A DNA stretch of 53,245 nt from Candidatus Onthousia excrementipullorum (GTDB lineage: Bacteria; Bacillota_I; Bacilli_A; RF39; UBA660). Under the pieces are notes generated by a model. It did not search any database and had not been told where the DNA came from. It saw nothing but the letters and a program-made list of their open reading frames with translations. The stretch covers positions 1 to 53,245 of the forward strand of contig DVHC01000027.1 of NCBI GenBank assembly GCA_018712385.1. The letters run 5' to 3'. The position numbers and the translations under genes were made by a program. Below, piece by piece: positions 9,615-19,056 of the stretch (its first letter is position 1; every line of letters starts with the position of its first letter).

Positions 9615-10030
9615 TTATTATCACTCTCCAATTTCTTTTGATAACCTCTTTCTTCTTGCATTTCTTTTTTATTAACATCATTAAATAGTAATAACATTCC
9701 TAATCTAGGAAACTTTATTCCTTTAAATTCCTCGTGGACTTCAGTTAAAGGAACAATATCTACAACGTATGGATAATTAAAATATTCAGAAACTACATCT
9801 GCTTCAAAGCCTGTAAAAACCTCTTTATATTTCTCTTCAACTTTCTCAAAAATATATTTTATTTCTGTTTCTTTATCCATAGGTCCAAAATCTGTAACTT
9901 CACTTGATACCCATTTAAATCTTGCTAAAAACAATTCATCAGCATTATAACTTTCTTTCATAGTATATTTTTCTTGTGAATTATTGGTATTTCTATCATC
10001 AATAACATTCTTTTTCTTCTTACCAAACAT
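9611..10030 (-). CDS. Uncharacterised 139-residue protein
   Basis: I do not recognise this protein. It begins with a lysine-rich stretch (FGKKKKN), has no signal peptide or membrane helix, and its middle contains acidic helices and short strands (VVDIVPLTEVHEEF). A strong AGGAGGAG site supports the ATG. It overlaps the PPOX-fold gene by 4 bp, so the two are likely functionally linked. It may bind a partner protein rather than catalyse a reaction, but that is only an inference. Confidence 0.6.
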   Translation of the reverse strand: MFGKKKKNVIDDRNTNNSQEKYTMKESYNADELFLARFKWVSSEVTDFGPMDKETEIKYIFEKVEEKYKEVFTGFEADVVSEYFNYPYVVDIVPLTEVHEEFKGIKFPRLGMLLLFNDVNKKEMQEERGYQKKLESDNK

Positions 10031-10096
10031 AAATTAACTCCTCCTGTTTCAATTAATTTTATTCTAACACATCTATTAACTTTTAGAAAGATTATT

Positions 10097-10576
10097 TTAA
10101 CTGCAAGCTTCTATTCCTAATATCTCTACATTATAAGTATTATCCCCTACTTTATAACTAACCTTATCTCCTACTCTTTTACCATAAATTGCAGAACCTA
10201 AAGGACTGTTTAAGGTTATACTATTATCATCTATATTACTATTAATATCACCAATTATTGTATATTCTTCTTTAATCTCATCATCTATAAATAATAACTC
10301 TACTTTCATATTAAGACTAACTGTTCCATTAGATTCCTTATCTATTATAACTATATCTTTTAACATGCTTTTCTTTTTATTATATTTTTGAAATAACTCA
10401 GCTTCCTTATGCATTGTCTCTTCATAAGCAAAGTTATCATGCCAGCCATCCCCATAAGCATCATCACTTACATATAAACTCATTAGTTTAGCATTTTCAT
10501 CTATTTCTTTTTTTATATCTTCAAGACTCTTTAAATAATTCTCATAACCCAATTTATCTAAATATATCTTACTCAT
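10097..10576 (-). CDS. GreA/GreB-family transcription factor
   Basis: Binds in the secondary channel of RNA polymerase and stimulates cleavage of backtracked RNA. The 159-residue protein has the N-terminal coiled coil with a tip loop GDGWHDNFAYEE, matching the acidic tip of GreA, and a C-terminal FKBP-like domain ending in the family pattern SPLGSAIYGKRVGDKVSY. I chose the ATG at 10576 because GAGAGGAG lies 10 bp upstream; upstream in-frame starts lie inside the helicase gene. It overlaps the HelD-like gene by 8 bp. Confidence 0.9.
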   Translation of the reverse strand: MSKIYLDKLGYENYLKSLEDIKKEIDENAKLMSLYVSDDAYGDGWHDNFAYEETMHKEAELFQKYNKKKSMLKDIVIIDKESNGTVSLNMKVELLFIDDEIKEEYTIIGDINSNIDDNSITLNSPLGSAIYGKRVGDKVSYKVGDNTYNVEILGIEACS

Positions 10577-12569
10577 AGATAATAAGCTCCTCTCTTGCTC
10601 TCGTACAAGCGACATAATAAAGGTATTTATTCTTCTTAAAGGTCTCATCATTATCTATTATAATAACACTATCAAACTCTAGACCTTTCGCAATATAACT
10701 AGGAACTACTACTAAATCTTTAATAAATGATTTAGACTCTTCGGTTAATAAACTAATATTTATATCATCTTTTAATAATTCATAAATAACTTCAGCTTCC
10801 CTATCTTCTTTAGTGATGATAGCAAGGGACTTATATGTATTAGTAAGAGTATTTATATCAGTAAGTAATGCCCCTTTAATATCTTTAGGTTTTCTAATTA
10901 TTACATCCTTATTATTACTCTTTTTAATAGCATTAACATAATCTAAATTTAATATTTTATTAGTATATTCAATTATCTCTTTAGTAGACCTATAAGTCTT
11001 TAATAACTCTAAGTAATTACTATCACTAAATATCTCTTTTAACTCTTCTAAAGTGTCATATTTATAATAAGGATTAATATTCTGATTAACATCACCTAAT
11101 ATGGTAAAATCTGCTTTTTTAAACATTTCTTTAATAATTACATATTGTAAGTAATTATAGTCCTGGGCTTCATCAATAACTACTTGTTTAATATAATTAT
11201 TATAAGGAAACCCAAATAATTTACCTTTTAAATATGATATAAGTAAAGCATCATCATAACCTATTACTTTGGTATTTTTTATCTCTAACTTATATTTAGC
11301 ATAACTACTCTTAAAGAAGTCTTTATAAATATCTTTTATATTTAAAGATATATTAATATTTTCTTTAATTAATTTTCTAATAGGAGCCTTTCTCTTACCT
11401 GGTGTTCCATAATACTTTAATGATAAGTATTTAGCAGCTTCATCAATTCTTTCTACTAAAGGGAATCTACTATATTTATCTTTAAGTAAATAGTTTAACT
11501 CATCCCTACTTACTTCATTTATCTTATCTAGTTCTATATCATTAATAACCTTAAAGTTCTTTATAAAAGCACTAATATAATTATCTAAGTCTTTAATAAT
11601 CTCTTTACTCTGTTTATATTTAATAATATCTCTATCACTCTTATCACCTTTATAATACTTACTAATAAATGAGGGAAAACTCTCTATATTTTTATACTCT
11701 TTTAAGAAATAACTTAAGTAATCACTAAAGGTTGTCTCAAGTGTATTCGCTTCTCCTAATTCCGGTAAGACATTAGAAATATACTCTGAAAATATCTTAT
11801 TAGGTGAAAAGATTAAAACATTATTAGAACTTAAATTATTAATTCTATATAGAAGGAAAGCGATACGATGTAAGGCCACAGATGTTTTCCCACTACCAGC
11901 GATACCTTGTACTATTAGATTATGGTCATCTAAGTTACGAATTATCTTATTCTGTTCTGCCTGAATAGTATTAACTATGTTTTTCATCTTTTCATTATCA
12001 GTTGTAGCGATTACTTTTTGTAATAATTCATCATCTATATTTAGAGAATTATCAAAGACATTTATAAGCTTTCTCTTCTCTATTATATATTGTCTTTTTC
12101 TTAAGAGACTTCCTTCATGAATATAGTCATCTACTCTATATTTACAAGGCCCTACTTCATAATCATAAAACAAACTGCAAATAGGACTTCGCCAGTCATA
12201 AAGAATATTATCATAATTCTCATCTTTTAAATAAGTTAAAGCCATATAAATATCATAAGTATTACCTTCATTATCTTTATAGAGGAATGATGCAAAATAA
12301 GGCTTATCTTTAATATTAATTAAAGACTTATAATACTTTCTTTTACTAAGTACTCTTAAAGCTTCTAACTCATCACTTGCCATTACTTGATTAAATTCGG
12401 CACTATCAAAAGATGATTTATCTTGATAATTAAGTTTCCTAAAATTAATAAGTTCTTCTTCCTTTAAGAACAAATCACTGCTAGCTTCATTAATCTCTTT
12501 ATCAAGTTTCTCTAAAACATCATGTAACTTCTTCTTTTCTTTTAATATTTCTTCTTTACTAATAGACAT
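10569..12569 (-). CDS. HelD-like UvrD/Rep-type ATPase (RNA polymerase recycling factor)
   Basis: Superfamily 1 helicase-like ATPase, 666 residues. The N-terminal ~70 residues form a coiled coil, followed by the HelD-typical YDWRSPICSLFYDYE segment, Walker A in QGIAGSGKTSVALHR (about 220), motif II VIDEAQDYNYLQ, motif III LGDVNQNINPYY and motif VI YVACTRAREEL. HelD proteins remove stalled or post-termination RNA polymerase by pushing a coiled-coil arm into its secondary channel. The overlap with a GreA-like gene, which uses the same channel, strengthens this reading over a DNA-repair helicase. GGAGGG precedes the ATG. Confidence 0.88.
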   Translation of the reverse strand: MSISKEEILKEKKKLHDVLEKLDKEINEASSDLFLKEEELINFRKLNYQDKSSFDSAEFNQVMASDELEALRVLSKRKYYKSLINIKDKPYFASFLYKDNEGNTYDIYMALTYLKDENYDNILYDWRSPICSLFYDYEVGPCKYRVDDYIHEGSLLRKRQYIIEKRKLINVFDNSLNIDDELLQKVIATTDNEKMKNIVNTIQAEQNKIIRNLDDHNLIVQGIAGSGKTSVALHRIAFLLYRINNLSSNNVLIFSPNKIFSEYISNVLPELGEANTLETTFSDYLSYFLKEYKNIESFPSFISKYYKGDKSDRDIIKYKQSKEIIKDLDNYISAFIKNFKVINDIELDKINEVSRDELNYLLKDKYSRFPLVERIDEAAKYLSLKYYGTPGKRKAPIRKLIKENINISLNIKDIYKDFFKSSYAKYKLEIKNTKVIGYDDALLISYLKGKLFGFPYNNYIKQVVIDEAQDYNYLQYVIIKEMFKKADFTILGDVNQNINPYYKYDTLEELKEIFSDSNYLELLKTYRSTKEIIEYTNKILNLDYVNAIKKSNNKDVIIRKPKDIKGALLTDINTLTNTYKSLAIITKEDREAEVIYELLKDDINISLLTEESKSFIKDLVVVPSYIAKGLEFDSVIIIDNDETFKKNKYLYYVACTRAREELIIYE

Positions 12570-12714
12570 ATTATCCCTCCTTCTAATTATTAGTAAAGTT
12601 CCCTGAAAACGAAGAAAACCCGCATAAATTAATATGCAGTTAAATAAAAAGTTAAGTTTTAAGCATAAACGTCAATAAGAATATATCAAATAAATATTAT
12701 TTTGTAAATAAATT

Positions 12715-13809
12715 TTACTTTGTTTTTTGTAAAACTTTCTTAAATACAGATATTTCACTTTTATTTTCTGCAATTACCTGTTCATGTCTTAAGGCATCAT
12801 AGCCTAATAAGTTTTTTCTTTCTTCATATAAATTAAGTCTATCAAATAAAAGTGCATCAACTACATCATGAGAACCATCATCAGTCACTTTAAACTCTCC
12901 ATTAAATTCTATTTCTTCACTTGAAGAATTAATTTTTTTATCATAAATAGATTCTAAAATAGTTTCTGCTAAAGCTATTTGGCCTTTAGTATTTATATGA
13001 AAGTTTGCTTTACTATTATTATATCTATTTCCTATTTCATTTGTATTAATGTAAGTTATATGGTAACTATTACATAATGAAGTTAATCTTTCATTATATG
13101 CTAATATTAAATCTTGAAAGATTTTCATATCCTCACTTCTCAAACTAGCTGGAGTATAAGAACCTAAAGCAAAAATATCACTTCTATCATTAATAGATAA
13201 TAAATTATAAAAGTTTTTATCTATACCATCCATTACCTTATTCAAAGTATTCGGATTATTAACTTTTTCTAAAGTATAGTTATAATTAGGTCGTTTATCT
13301 CTATCTTTATAATCCTTAGAAATAGAAAAAGGATTATTACCTACTTCGCGCATTAAATTATTTACACCACTTGAATATATAACTATTGGTTCTTTAGAAT
13401 CTTTTAAATCTGTTGTTAAATGAATATTGGCATCACCTTTTTTAGGAATAGCACATACTTTATAAAGATATCCCACTTTACCCAAAGATTTAGGTAAATG
13501 AACATCAGACATTACTTTCTCTAAAGCTGCTACCATACTATAAACTCTTGATAACTTAATTTCTTCTAAACTTAAATTAGCTTTTAAGAAATAATCAATA
13601 TGTTCTGTTTTATTCATTAAAAGTGAAAAAGCATTAATAACAGTAGGATTAAACTTATCTGTTTTTAATTCACTAGCTAAGTATTCTAATAGACCTTTCT
13701 TAAAAATTGTTGATGTTGTATTTACTCCTTGTGAGTCATTCAAACCAACTATTGTTAAACCATCATCTTTATAATAGTCTATTAAATCTTTTAACTTTTC
13801 TTTTTCCAT
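12715..13809 (-). CDS. SGNH-hydrolase-like protein, copy A
   Basis: Divergent member of what looks like the SGNH/GDSL fold, 364 residues. The pieces that fit are VGLNDSQG near residue 20 (block I with Ser), SSGVNNL (block III-like with Asn) and NFHINTKGQ near 275 (block V His). The substrate is unknown. No signal peptide is seen. AGAGGTGA is 9 bp before the ATG at 13809; the in-frame GTG just upstream overlaps that site and is unlikely. A related gene (copy B) follows upstream, so the pair is a tandem duplication. Confidence 0.55.
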   Translation of the reverse strand: MEKEKLKDLIDYYKDDGLTIVGLNDSQGVNTTSTIFKKGLLEYLASELKTDKFNPTVINAFSLLMNKTEHIDYFLKANLSLEEIKLSRVYSMVAALEKVMSDVHLPKSLGKVGYLYKVCAIPKKGDANIHLTTDLKDSKEPIVIYSSGVNNLMREVGNNPFSISKDYKDRDKRPNYNYTLEKVNNPNTLNKVMDGIDKNFYNLLSINDRSDIFALGSYTPASLRSEDMKIFQDLILAYNERLTSLCNSYHITYINTNEIGNRYNNSKANFHINTKGQIALAETILESIYDKKINSSSEEIEFNGEFKVTDDGSHDVVDALLFDRLNLYEERKNLLGYDALRHEQVIAENKSEISVFKKVLQKTK

Positions 13810-13867
13810 AAAATATGTCACCTCTTTATTGATACGTATTATAACACAAAATCGTTAAAAAAACAAT

Positions 13868-14908
13868 TTATACAACTCTTGGACTATATTTTCTCTTCTT
13901 CTTAGTCAATACCTTTTGTACTTTATCAAAAACAACATAAGCATCTTTATCTAGATTAGCAATATCTAATAAATGTTCTTTTTCATATCCATCTTTCATC
14001 ATCGCTAAACTCTCTTTTTCTCTAAAGTCTCTAAAAGCATTATCCATAACCCCTAAAGCTCCTTTAGAGTTATATCCAAAGTCACTATATTCTCTTACTT
14101 GTTTTCTTTCTGTAATAAATTTATTAATATATATAGCAGATGCTATCTCTTCGCTTAATGCTTTAGAATTATTATCTATACTATTTCTATCTATATAAGT
14201 TAAATTATATTTAGTACATAAATTATATAAAGATTCATTAAAAGAGATTACTAGGTTCTTAACTTCTTCTAAAGTATTAGGAATAGAAGCATTTAATACA
14301 TAAATATCACTTTTATCATTAATAGATAAAATGTTATAAAAGTTTCTTTCTACTCCTGTCATAACTCTACTTAATGTTTTTTTACCCTTAATCTTCTTTA
14401 AAGTATAATCAATATTCCTAGGGTAATTTACTCCATCAAAATCTATCTCTCTTTTTAAATTACTATAACCACTAGAATAAATTATTATCGGATTAGATGC
14501 TTCTTCTAATAAAGATGTTATACAAGTAGTATCATCATCTCTATTAATTAGATTTCTAAAAGTAGATATATATCCTATTTTCCCTAAGGATTTAGGTAAG
14601 TGCCTATTTACCATAAACTTTTCCAAAGTTAAAACACTACTATAGACTTTAGACAATTTTATCTCTTCAATACTTAGATTACTCTTTAAGAAATAATTAA
14701 TATGTTCTGTTTTATTCATTAAAGATGAAAAAGCATCTACTACTATTGTCTTTAACTCATCACTACTTAGAAGTTCACTTAAGTAATCTAACAAATCTTT
14801 CTTAAAAAAAGAACTAGTGTTAGTTACTACTTCTAAATCATTAAAACCAATAATAGTTAATTCGTCTTTATAATAATCTTTTAATTTAGCAAGCATTTCT
14901 TTATCCAT
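13868..14908 (-). CDS. SGNH-hydrolase-like protein, copy B, probably inactive
   Basis: Paralogue of the neighbouring copy A, 346 residues. They share MNKTEHI-YFLK, HLPKSLGKIGY and NFYN-LSINDKSDI blocks. Here the block I serine is lost (GFNDLEVV instead of GLNDSQG) and the NFHINTKGQ region is deleted, so hydrolase activity is unlikely. The tail is lysine-rich (TKKKRKYS). A GGAGGAG site precedes the ATG. It could serve as a non-catalytic partner of copy A or be decaying. Confidence 0.5.
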   Translation of the reverse strand: MDKEMLAKLKDYYKDELTIIGFNDLEVVTNTSSFFKKDLLDYLSELLSSDELKTIVVDAFSSLMNKTEHINYFLKSNLSIEEIKLSKVYSSVLTLEKFMVNRHLPKSLGKIGYISTFRNLINRDDDTTCITSLLEEASNPIIIYSSGYSNLKREIDFDGVNYPRNIDYTLKKIKGKKTLSRVMTGVERNFYNILSINDKSDIYVLNASIPNTLEEVKNLVISFNESLYNLCTKYNLTYIDRNSIDNNSKALSEEIASAIYINKFITERKQVREYSDFGYNSKGALGVMDNAFRDFREKESLAMMKDGYEKEHLLDIANLDKDAYVVFDKVQKVLTKKKRKYSPRVV

Positions 14909-15036
14909 ACTAGTTCTCCTCCATTTACCGCATATTATAATATATAATTTTAAAAATGTAAAGATACTTACAGTTTACTTAAAATTATTATAAGTATAAA
15001 AAGTCAATAATTATTAAAACTAATAAAGGTGATGTT

Positions 15037-15981
15037 ATGCAAATAAATTTAGGTTATGTAGGTAATCCTCCTACTCTTTTAGATATATACTCTCATAATT
15101 TAACTTTTAAAGAATTCTCTAAATATGATAATGACAAAGGCATAGTTTTATTAACAAAAAGAATAAAGTTAAATTTTAAAAACTTTGAGAAAGTCTTAAA
15201 GTATAATTATGATAATAAGATTAAATTCTATAGAATGACTCATACTATGTTTCCCCTACTTACTCATCCTAATGTTAATATTGATTATAAAGAAGTATTT
15301 AAAAATGAGTTTAATAAATTAAAGAAAACTATAGATAAGTATAATATTAGAATAGATACTCATCCTGACGAATTTTGTCTTTTAACTAGTGAAAAGGAAA
15401 ATGTTACTCTTAATAGTATAGAGATATTAAAGTTTCATTTAGAAATATTTAAATTATTAGGTATAAATGGCAAGTGTGTATTACATCTAGGTAGTTCTAA
15501 ACCAACTAAGGAAGAAGCATTAAATAGATTTAGAGATAATTTTAATAAGTTGCCTATAGAGTTAAAGAAGTTAATAATATTAGAAAATGATGATAAAACC
15601 TATACCGTAACTGATACTTTATTAATATGTGAAGAGTTAAATATTCCTATGGTCTTAGATTATCATCACTTTAGTTGTAATCATTTAAAAAATGAAAGAA
15701 TAGATAAACTATTACCTAGAATTATAAAGACATGGGAAAATACTAATTTAAATCCTAAAATGCATTTTTCTTGTCCTTTAAACTCTAAACAAAAAAGAAA
15801 TCATAGTACTTATTTAAACTATAACTCCTTTATTAGGTTTTTAAAATTATTAAAGCCTCTTAATACGGATATAGATATAATGTTAGAAGCAAAAGGTAAG
15901 GATGAAGCTTTATTTAGATTAGTAAGACAACTTAAGTTTTATAAAGATTTTAAAGTAAAGGGAACTACTATTATTTTATAA
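15037..15981 (+). CDS. uvsE: UV DNA damage endonuclease (UvsE/UVDE)
   Basis: TIM-barrel metal-dependent endonuclease that nicks 5' of UV photoproducts. At 314 residues it matches the bacterial family. The N-terminal LGYVGNP, the RMTHTMFPLLTH strand, HPDEFCLL, VLHLGSS, ILENDDKTYT and VLDYHHF motifs hold the metal-binding His, Glu and Asp residues. It is one of the few plus-strand genes here, preceded by AAAGGTGATGTT, and overlaps the convergent DUF4143 gene by six bases at their 3' ends. Confidence 0.93.
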   Translation: MQINLGYVGNPPTLLDIYSHNLTFKEFSKYDNDKGIVLLTKRIKLNFKNFEKVLKYNYDNKIKFYRMTHTMFPLLTHPNVNIDYKEVFKNEFNKLKKTIDKYNIRIDTHPDEFCLLTSEKENVTLNSIEILKFHLEIFKLLGINGKCVLHLGSSKPTKEEALNRFRDNFNKLPIELKKLIILENDDKTYTVTDTLLICEELNIPMVLDYHHFSCNHLKNERIDKLLPRIIKTWENTNLNPKMHFSCPLNSKQKRNHSTYLNYNSFIRFLKLLKPLNTDIDIMLEAKGKDEALFRLVRQLKFYKDFKVKGTTIIL

Positions 15982-17196
15982 CTCAACCCTTCCAAGAAGA
16001 AAATCCATGGCACTTATCTGTTTTATACCATTATAATTGTTAGTATCATAATCAAGAGTAATTAAATATTTTTTATAATGGTCTTGAATAGTTTCTAAAG
16101 GTCTCAATTCTCTTTCTAAAGTTTTTTCATCTCTAACTGAAAGAGAAACTTGAATGTAAATATAGTCATCTCCTGTTTCAACTACAAAGTCAACTTCTTT
16201 TTCTTCATTTTTACCCACATAAACTCTATAACCTTTTCTTTTTAACTCTAAAAATATAATATTTTCAAGAATATGTCCTAAATCTTTATTATGATTTCTT
16301 CCTAAAAGATATGTTCTTAATCCTAAATCTGATAAATAATATTTTTCTTGGGTTTTAAGTAACCCCTTACCTTTAACATCAAATCTATTAACTTTATATA
16401 ATATATAACTGTTTAATAATGCTCCTACATATTCTTCTATTGTATGAGTAGAAGAGCTTCTTCCTAGAGATGTTAAAGTATTACTTATTTTATTTATAGA
16501 TACTAAGGAGCCAATATTATCAAAAAGGAATTTACAAACACTTTCTAGGACTAACACATCTTTAATTTTTTTTCTATTTATTATATCTTTTACAATAACT
16601 GTATTATAAATACTATCTAAATATTTAAGTTTCTCTCCATCGTTATCTAAATTTATTAAATAAGGAAAACCTCCATACATAATATAATCATTATATTTTT
16701 TTAACTCATCACTTTCTCCATAATAACTCAAATACTCTTTAAACGATAAAGGTAGTACGTGTATTTCTATATATCTTCCTGTAAGGTAGGTTGCAAGTTC
16801 TCCAGATAACATATAAGAGTTAGAACCCGTGATATAGATATCTAAGTATTTTCTTAAATATAGGCTATCTATACATTTTTGAAAGAGTGGAACATTTTGA
16901 ATCTCATCTAAAAATATATAGTTTTTAACTTTAGAATCTGTATTATCTAAAATATAAGTATGTAATTTATCTGAATCTAATAAATCTTTATAATTATTAT
17001 CTTCAAAGTTTATATAGATTATATTATTCTCATTAACTCCTTCTTTTTTTAACAAATCACTATACTGCTCTAATATTGTAGACTTACCGCTTCTTCTAAT
17101 ACCTGTTAATACTTTAATTAAATCTTTATCTTTATAATTGCTTAATTCATTTAAATAGTTAGTACGTATAATCTTTTTATCCTTCATTTTAAACAT
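15976..17196 (-). CDS. AAA ATPase with DUF4143 nuclease-like C-terminus
   Basis: Stand-alone ATPase of the widespread AAA-14/DUF4143 family, 406 residues, often patchily distributed and of unknown role. Walker A is GIRRSGKSTILEQ (about residues 32-44), Walker B IFLDEIQ, followed by YITGSNSYML. The C-terminal domain carries the PD-(D/E)XK-like pattern EKEVDFVVE with FLELKRKGY. A consensus promoter lies immediately upstream and its leader is short, so it is a single-gene unit. The tail overlaps uvsE. Confidence 0.88.
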   Translation of the reverse strand: MFKMKDKKIIRTNYLNELSNYKDKDLIKVLTGIRRSGKSTILEQYSDLLKKEGVNENNIIYINFEDNNYKDLLDSDKLHTYILDNTDSKVKNYIFLDEIQNVPLFQKCIDSLYLRKYLDIYITGSNSYMLSGELATYLTGRYIEIHVLPLSFKEYLSYYGESDELKKYNDYIMYGGFPYLINLDNDGEKLKYLDSIYNTVIVKDIINRKKIKDVLVLESVCKFLFDNIGSLVSINKISNTLTSLGRSSSTHTIEEYVGALLNSYILYKVNRFDVKGKGLLKTQEKYYLSDLGLRTYLLGRNHNKDLGHILENIIFLELKRKGYRVYVGKNEEKEVDFVVETGDDYIYIQVSLSVRDEKTLERELRPLETIQDHYKKYLITLDYDTNNYNGIKQISAMDFLLGRVEL

Positions 17197-17214
17197 CGTT
17201 TCCTTTCTATTTAT

Positions 17215-17243
17215 ATTATATATTATAATAATAGATATGTCAA
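17215..17243 (-). promoter_or_regulatory. Consensus sigma-A promoter of the DUF4143 gene
   Basis: TTGACA (17238-17243, minus strand) and TATAAT (17215-17220) are separated by exactly 17 bp. The start codon at 17196 is only about 19 bases past the -10 box. Confidence 0.85.
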
Positions 17244-17244
17244 T

Positions 17245-17268
17245 GTTTTTGCAGTTGACTGCAAAAAC
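17245..17268. other. 10-bp perfect hairpin abutting the -35 box
   Basis: GTTTTTGCAG and CTGCAAAAAC flank TTGA. No T-run follows on either strand. It lies one base from the -35 of the DUF4143 promoter, past the end of the kinase gene, so it could be an operator or a weak terminator. Confidence 0.5.
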
Positions 17269-17308
17269 ACAAAACTTTAAGTAACTTTATGCACTAATGT
17301 AAGCTTAT

Positions 17309-18310
17309 CTATTTTATAAAGTAATTACCTTTAGGAAAAGTAATAACTACTTTAGTATATTTTAAATAGACTGATTCTATTTTAATATCAATACCAAGCT
17401 TATCACATAGTTTCTTTGTAAGATAAAGTCCTATACCACTAGCATTCTTTTTATTTCTATTACTGCCTGTAAAGCCTTTCTCAAATACTTTAGATATATC
17501 AGCTTCTTTTATCCCTACTCCATTATCATATATTTCTAATTTTATATTATTTTTAGTACTAACACCTTTTATTCTAACTAGTCTATCTTTTTTATTTTGA
17601 TATTTTAGGGAATTACTAATTATCTGTCCTATTATAAAGTTTAACCATTTTATATCAGTATAAACTTTTAAATTATCTAAATCCTTTACTTCTACTTTAA
17701 TATGGTAATTAAGTAAATAATTCTTATACTCTAAAATAGCTGGATGAACAAGGTCTGCAAGGGATACTTCTTTAATAAAATAATCTTTCTCTACCACATC
17801 ACTTCTTGCATAAAATAACATTTTATCTACCAATCTACTAATCTTTAAAACTTCTTCTTTAATTCTTTCATCATTATTATTATCAGCATATAGGGCTAAA
17901 GCCGAAATAGGTGTTTTAACTTCATGAATAAAACTATCTAAGAAGTCAAGATACTCATTCTTAGAGTTTTCTACTTCACTTAATTTATCATTTAAAGCTT
18001 TACAAGCCTTATCTAAAGCATAGTAATAGGCCTTATTCTCTAGATTTTTAGGTTTATCTATTACTTCTTTAATTAGATATTTCTCATCTAAAGAATCTAC
18101 TAGATTAACTATTTTAACATACCTTTTCTTAATCAAGAGATAACTAACTAATAAAGAGATAAAGATAAAAACAATTATTAGGATAGCAAGTAAGATAATA
18201 AGACTAGCATTAACTCCTATTAATAAGAGATATATACTAAGAAATAAGGTAAAAATCAAACTAATAATTATAAAAAATATCTTTTCTTCTAAATACTCTA
18301 CAAACATCAT
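17309..18310 (-). CDS. Bce-type intramembrane-sensing histidine kinase
   Basis: Sensor kinase of the Bce/Gra type, 333 residues. Two N-terminal membrane helices (about 12-32 and 36-60) are joined by almost no extracellular loop, typical of kinases that sense through an ABC transporter. The H-box is FIHEVKTPISAL (about 132), the N-box ISNSLKYQ, then DNGVGI and GIGLYLTKK for ATP binding. It overlaps the response regulator by four bases (ATGA) and lies next to a BceAB-type transporter, its expected partner. Confidence 0.92.
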   Translation of the reverse strand: MMFVEYLEEKIFFIIISLIFTLFLSIYLLLIGVNASLIILLAILIIVFIFISLLVSYLLIKKRYVKIVNLVDSLDEKYLIKEVIDKPKNLENKAYYYALDKACKALNDKLSEVENSKNEYLDFLDSFIHEVKTPISALALYADNNNDERIKEEVLKISRLVDKMLFYARSDVVEKDYFIKEVSLADLVHPAILEYKNYLLNYHIKVEVKDLDNLKVYTDIKWLNFIIGQIISNSLKYQNKKDRLVRIKGVSTKNNIKLEIYDNGVGIKEADISKVFEKGFTGSNRNKKNASGIGLYLTKKLCDKLGIDIKIESVYLKYTKVVITFPKGNYFIK

Positions 18311-18969
18311 AACTTATAACCAACACCTCTAACTGTTTTAATAAAATCATCTAGTCCTATATCTCGTAATTTATTTCTTAATCTATTAATATTAACTATT
18401 AAGATATTTTCATCTAAATAAAACTTATCATTCCATAAATACTCTATTAACATATCTTTAGATAAAGTATTAGGATAGTTTAAGAATAGATAATACATTA
18501 GTAAAAACTCATTTCTAGTTAGTTCTATCTCTTTATCTTGATATTTAATTAAAGATAAATGTAAATCTAAGACTACCCCATTTACTACAAGTTCTTTATG
18601 ATTTTTAGGATTAACTTCATCTAAACATTTTCTAATCTTAAGAAGTAATAACTCTTTATTATAAGGTTTAGTTATAAAGTCATATCCTCCACTACTTAAA
18701 CTCTTTATCTCATCTTCTAAAGTATTTCTACTAGTAACAAAGATAACAGGCTTTAAAGTAACTTTTTTAATCTTTTTAATTACTTCATAGCCATTAGTAT
18801 TAGGTAAGTTAATATCTAATAAAATTAAATCAGGATTTATCTCTTTAAGATATTTCTCTATATTAAGAAACTCTTCTATACTACTAACATTATAATTATT
18901 ATTAGTAAGTAAGATAGATAATTCTTCTCTAATAGTTTTATCATCTTCTATAATTAATATTCTTTCCAT
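18307..18969 (-). CDS. OmpR-family response regulator (BceR-like)
   Basis: A 220-residue two-domain regulator. The receiver domain has acidic residues in IIEDD, the phospho-acceptor Asp in LILLDINLPN (near 52) and the conserved Lys in FITKPYN. The C-terminal winged helix includes LTRNEFLLMYYL and the DNA-contacting NINRLRNKLRD and VRGVGYKL segments. It should control the adjacent transporter operon in response to cell-wall-active peptides. A promoter (18991-19019) and AGAAAGG site precede it. Confidence 0.93.
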   Translation of the reverse strand: MERILIIEDDKTIREELSILLTNNNYNVSSIEEFLNIEKYLKEINPDLILLDINLPNTNGYEVIKKIKKVTLKPVIFVTSRNTLEDEIKSLSSGGYDFITKPYNKELLLLKIRKCLDEVNPKNHKELVVNGVVLDLHLSLIKYQDKEIELTRNEFLLMYYLFLNYPNTLSKDMLIEYLWNDKFYLDENILIVNINRLRNKLRDIGLDDFIKTVRGVGYKL

Positions 18970-18990
18970 AAATCTAACCTTTCTATACTT

Positions 18991-19019
18991 ATTTTATATT
19001 TCTAAAACTCTTAAGTCAA
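18991..19019 (-). promoter_or_regulatory. Promoter of the regulator-kinase pair
   Basis: TTGACT (19014-19019) and TAAAAT (18991-18996) on the minus strand are 17 bp apart, about 22 bases before the start codon. The pair can therefore be expressed separately from the transporter. Confidence 0.65.
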
Positions 19020-19026
19020 TATTAAA

Positions 19027-19052
19027 GAAAAATAGTAAAATTACTATTTTTC
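19027..19052 (-). terminator. Terminator after the transporter permease
   Basis: A perfect 11-bp stem, GAAAAATAGTA / TACTATTTTTC with an AAAT loop, lies directly past the permease stop and upstream of the regulator promoter. Confidence 0.75.
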
Positions 19053-19056
19053 ATAA

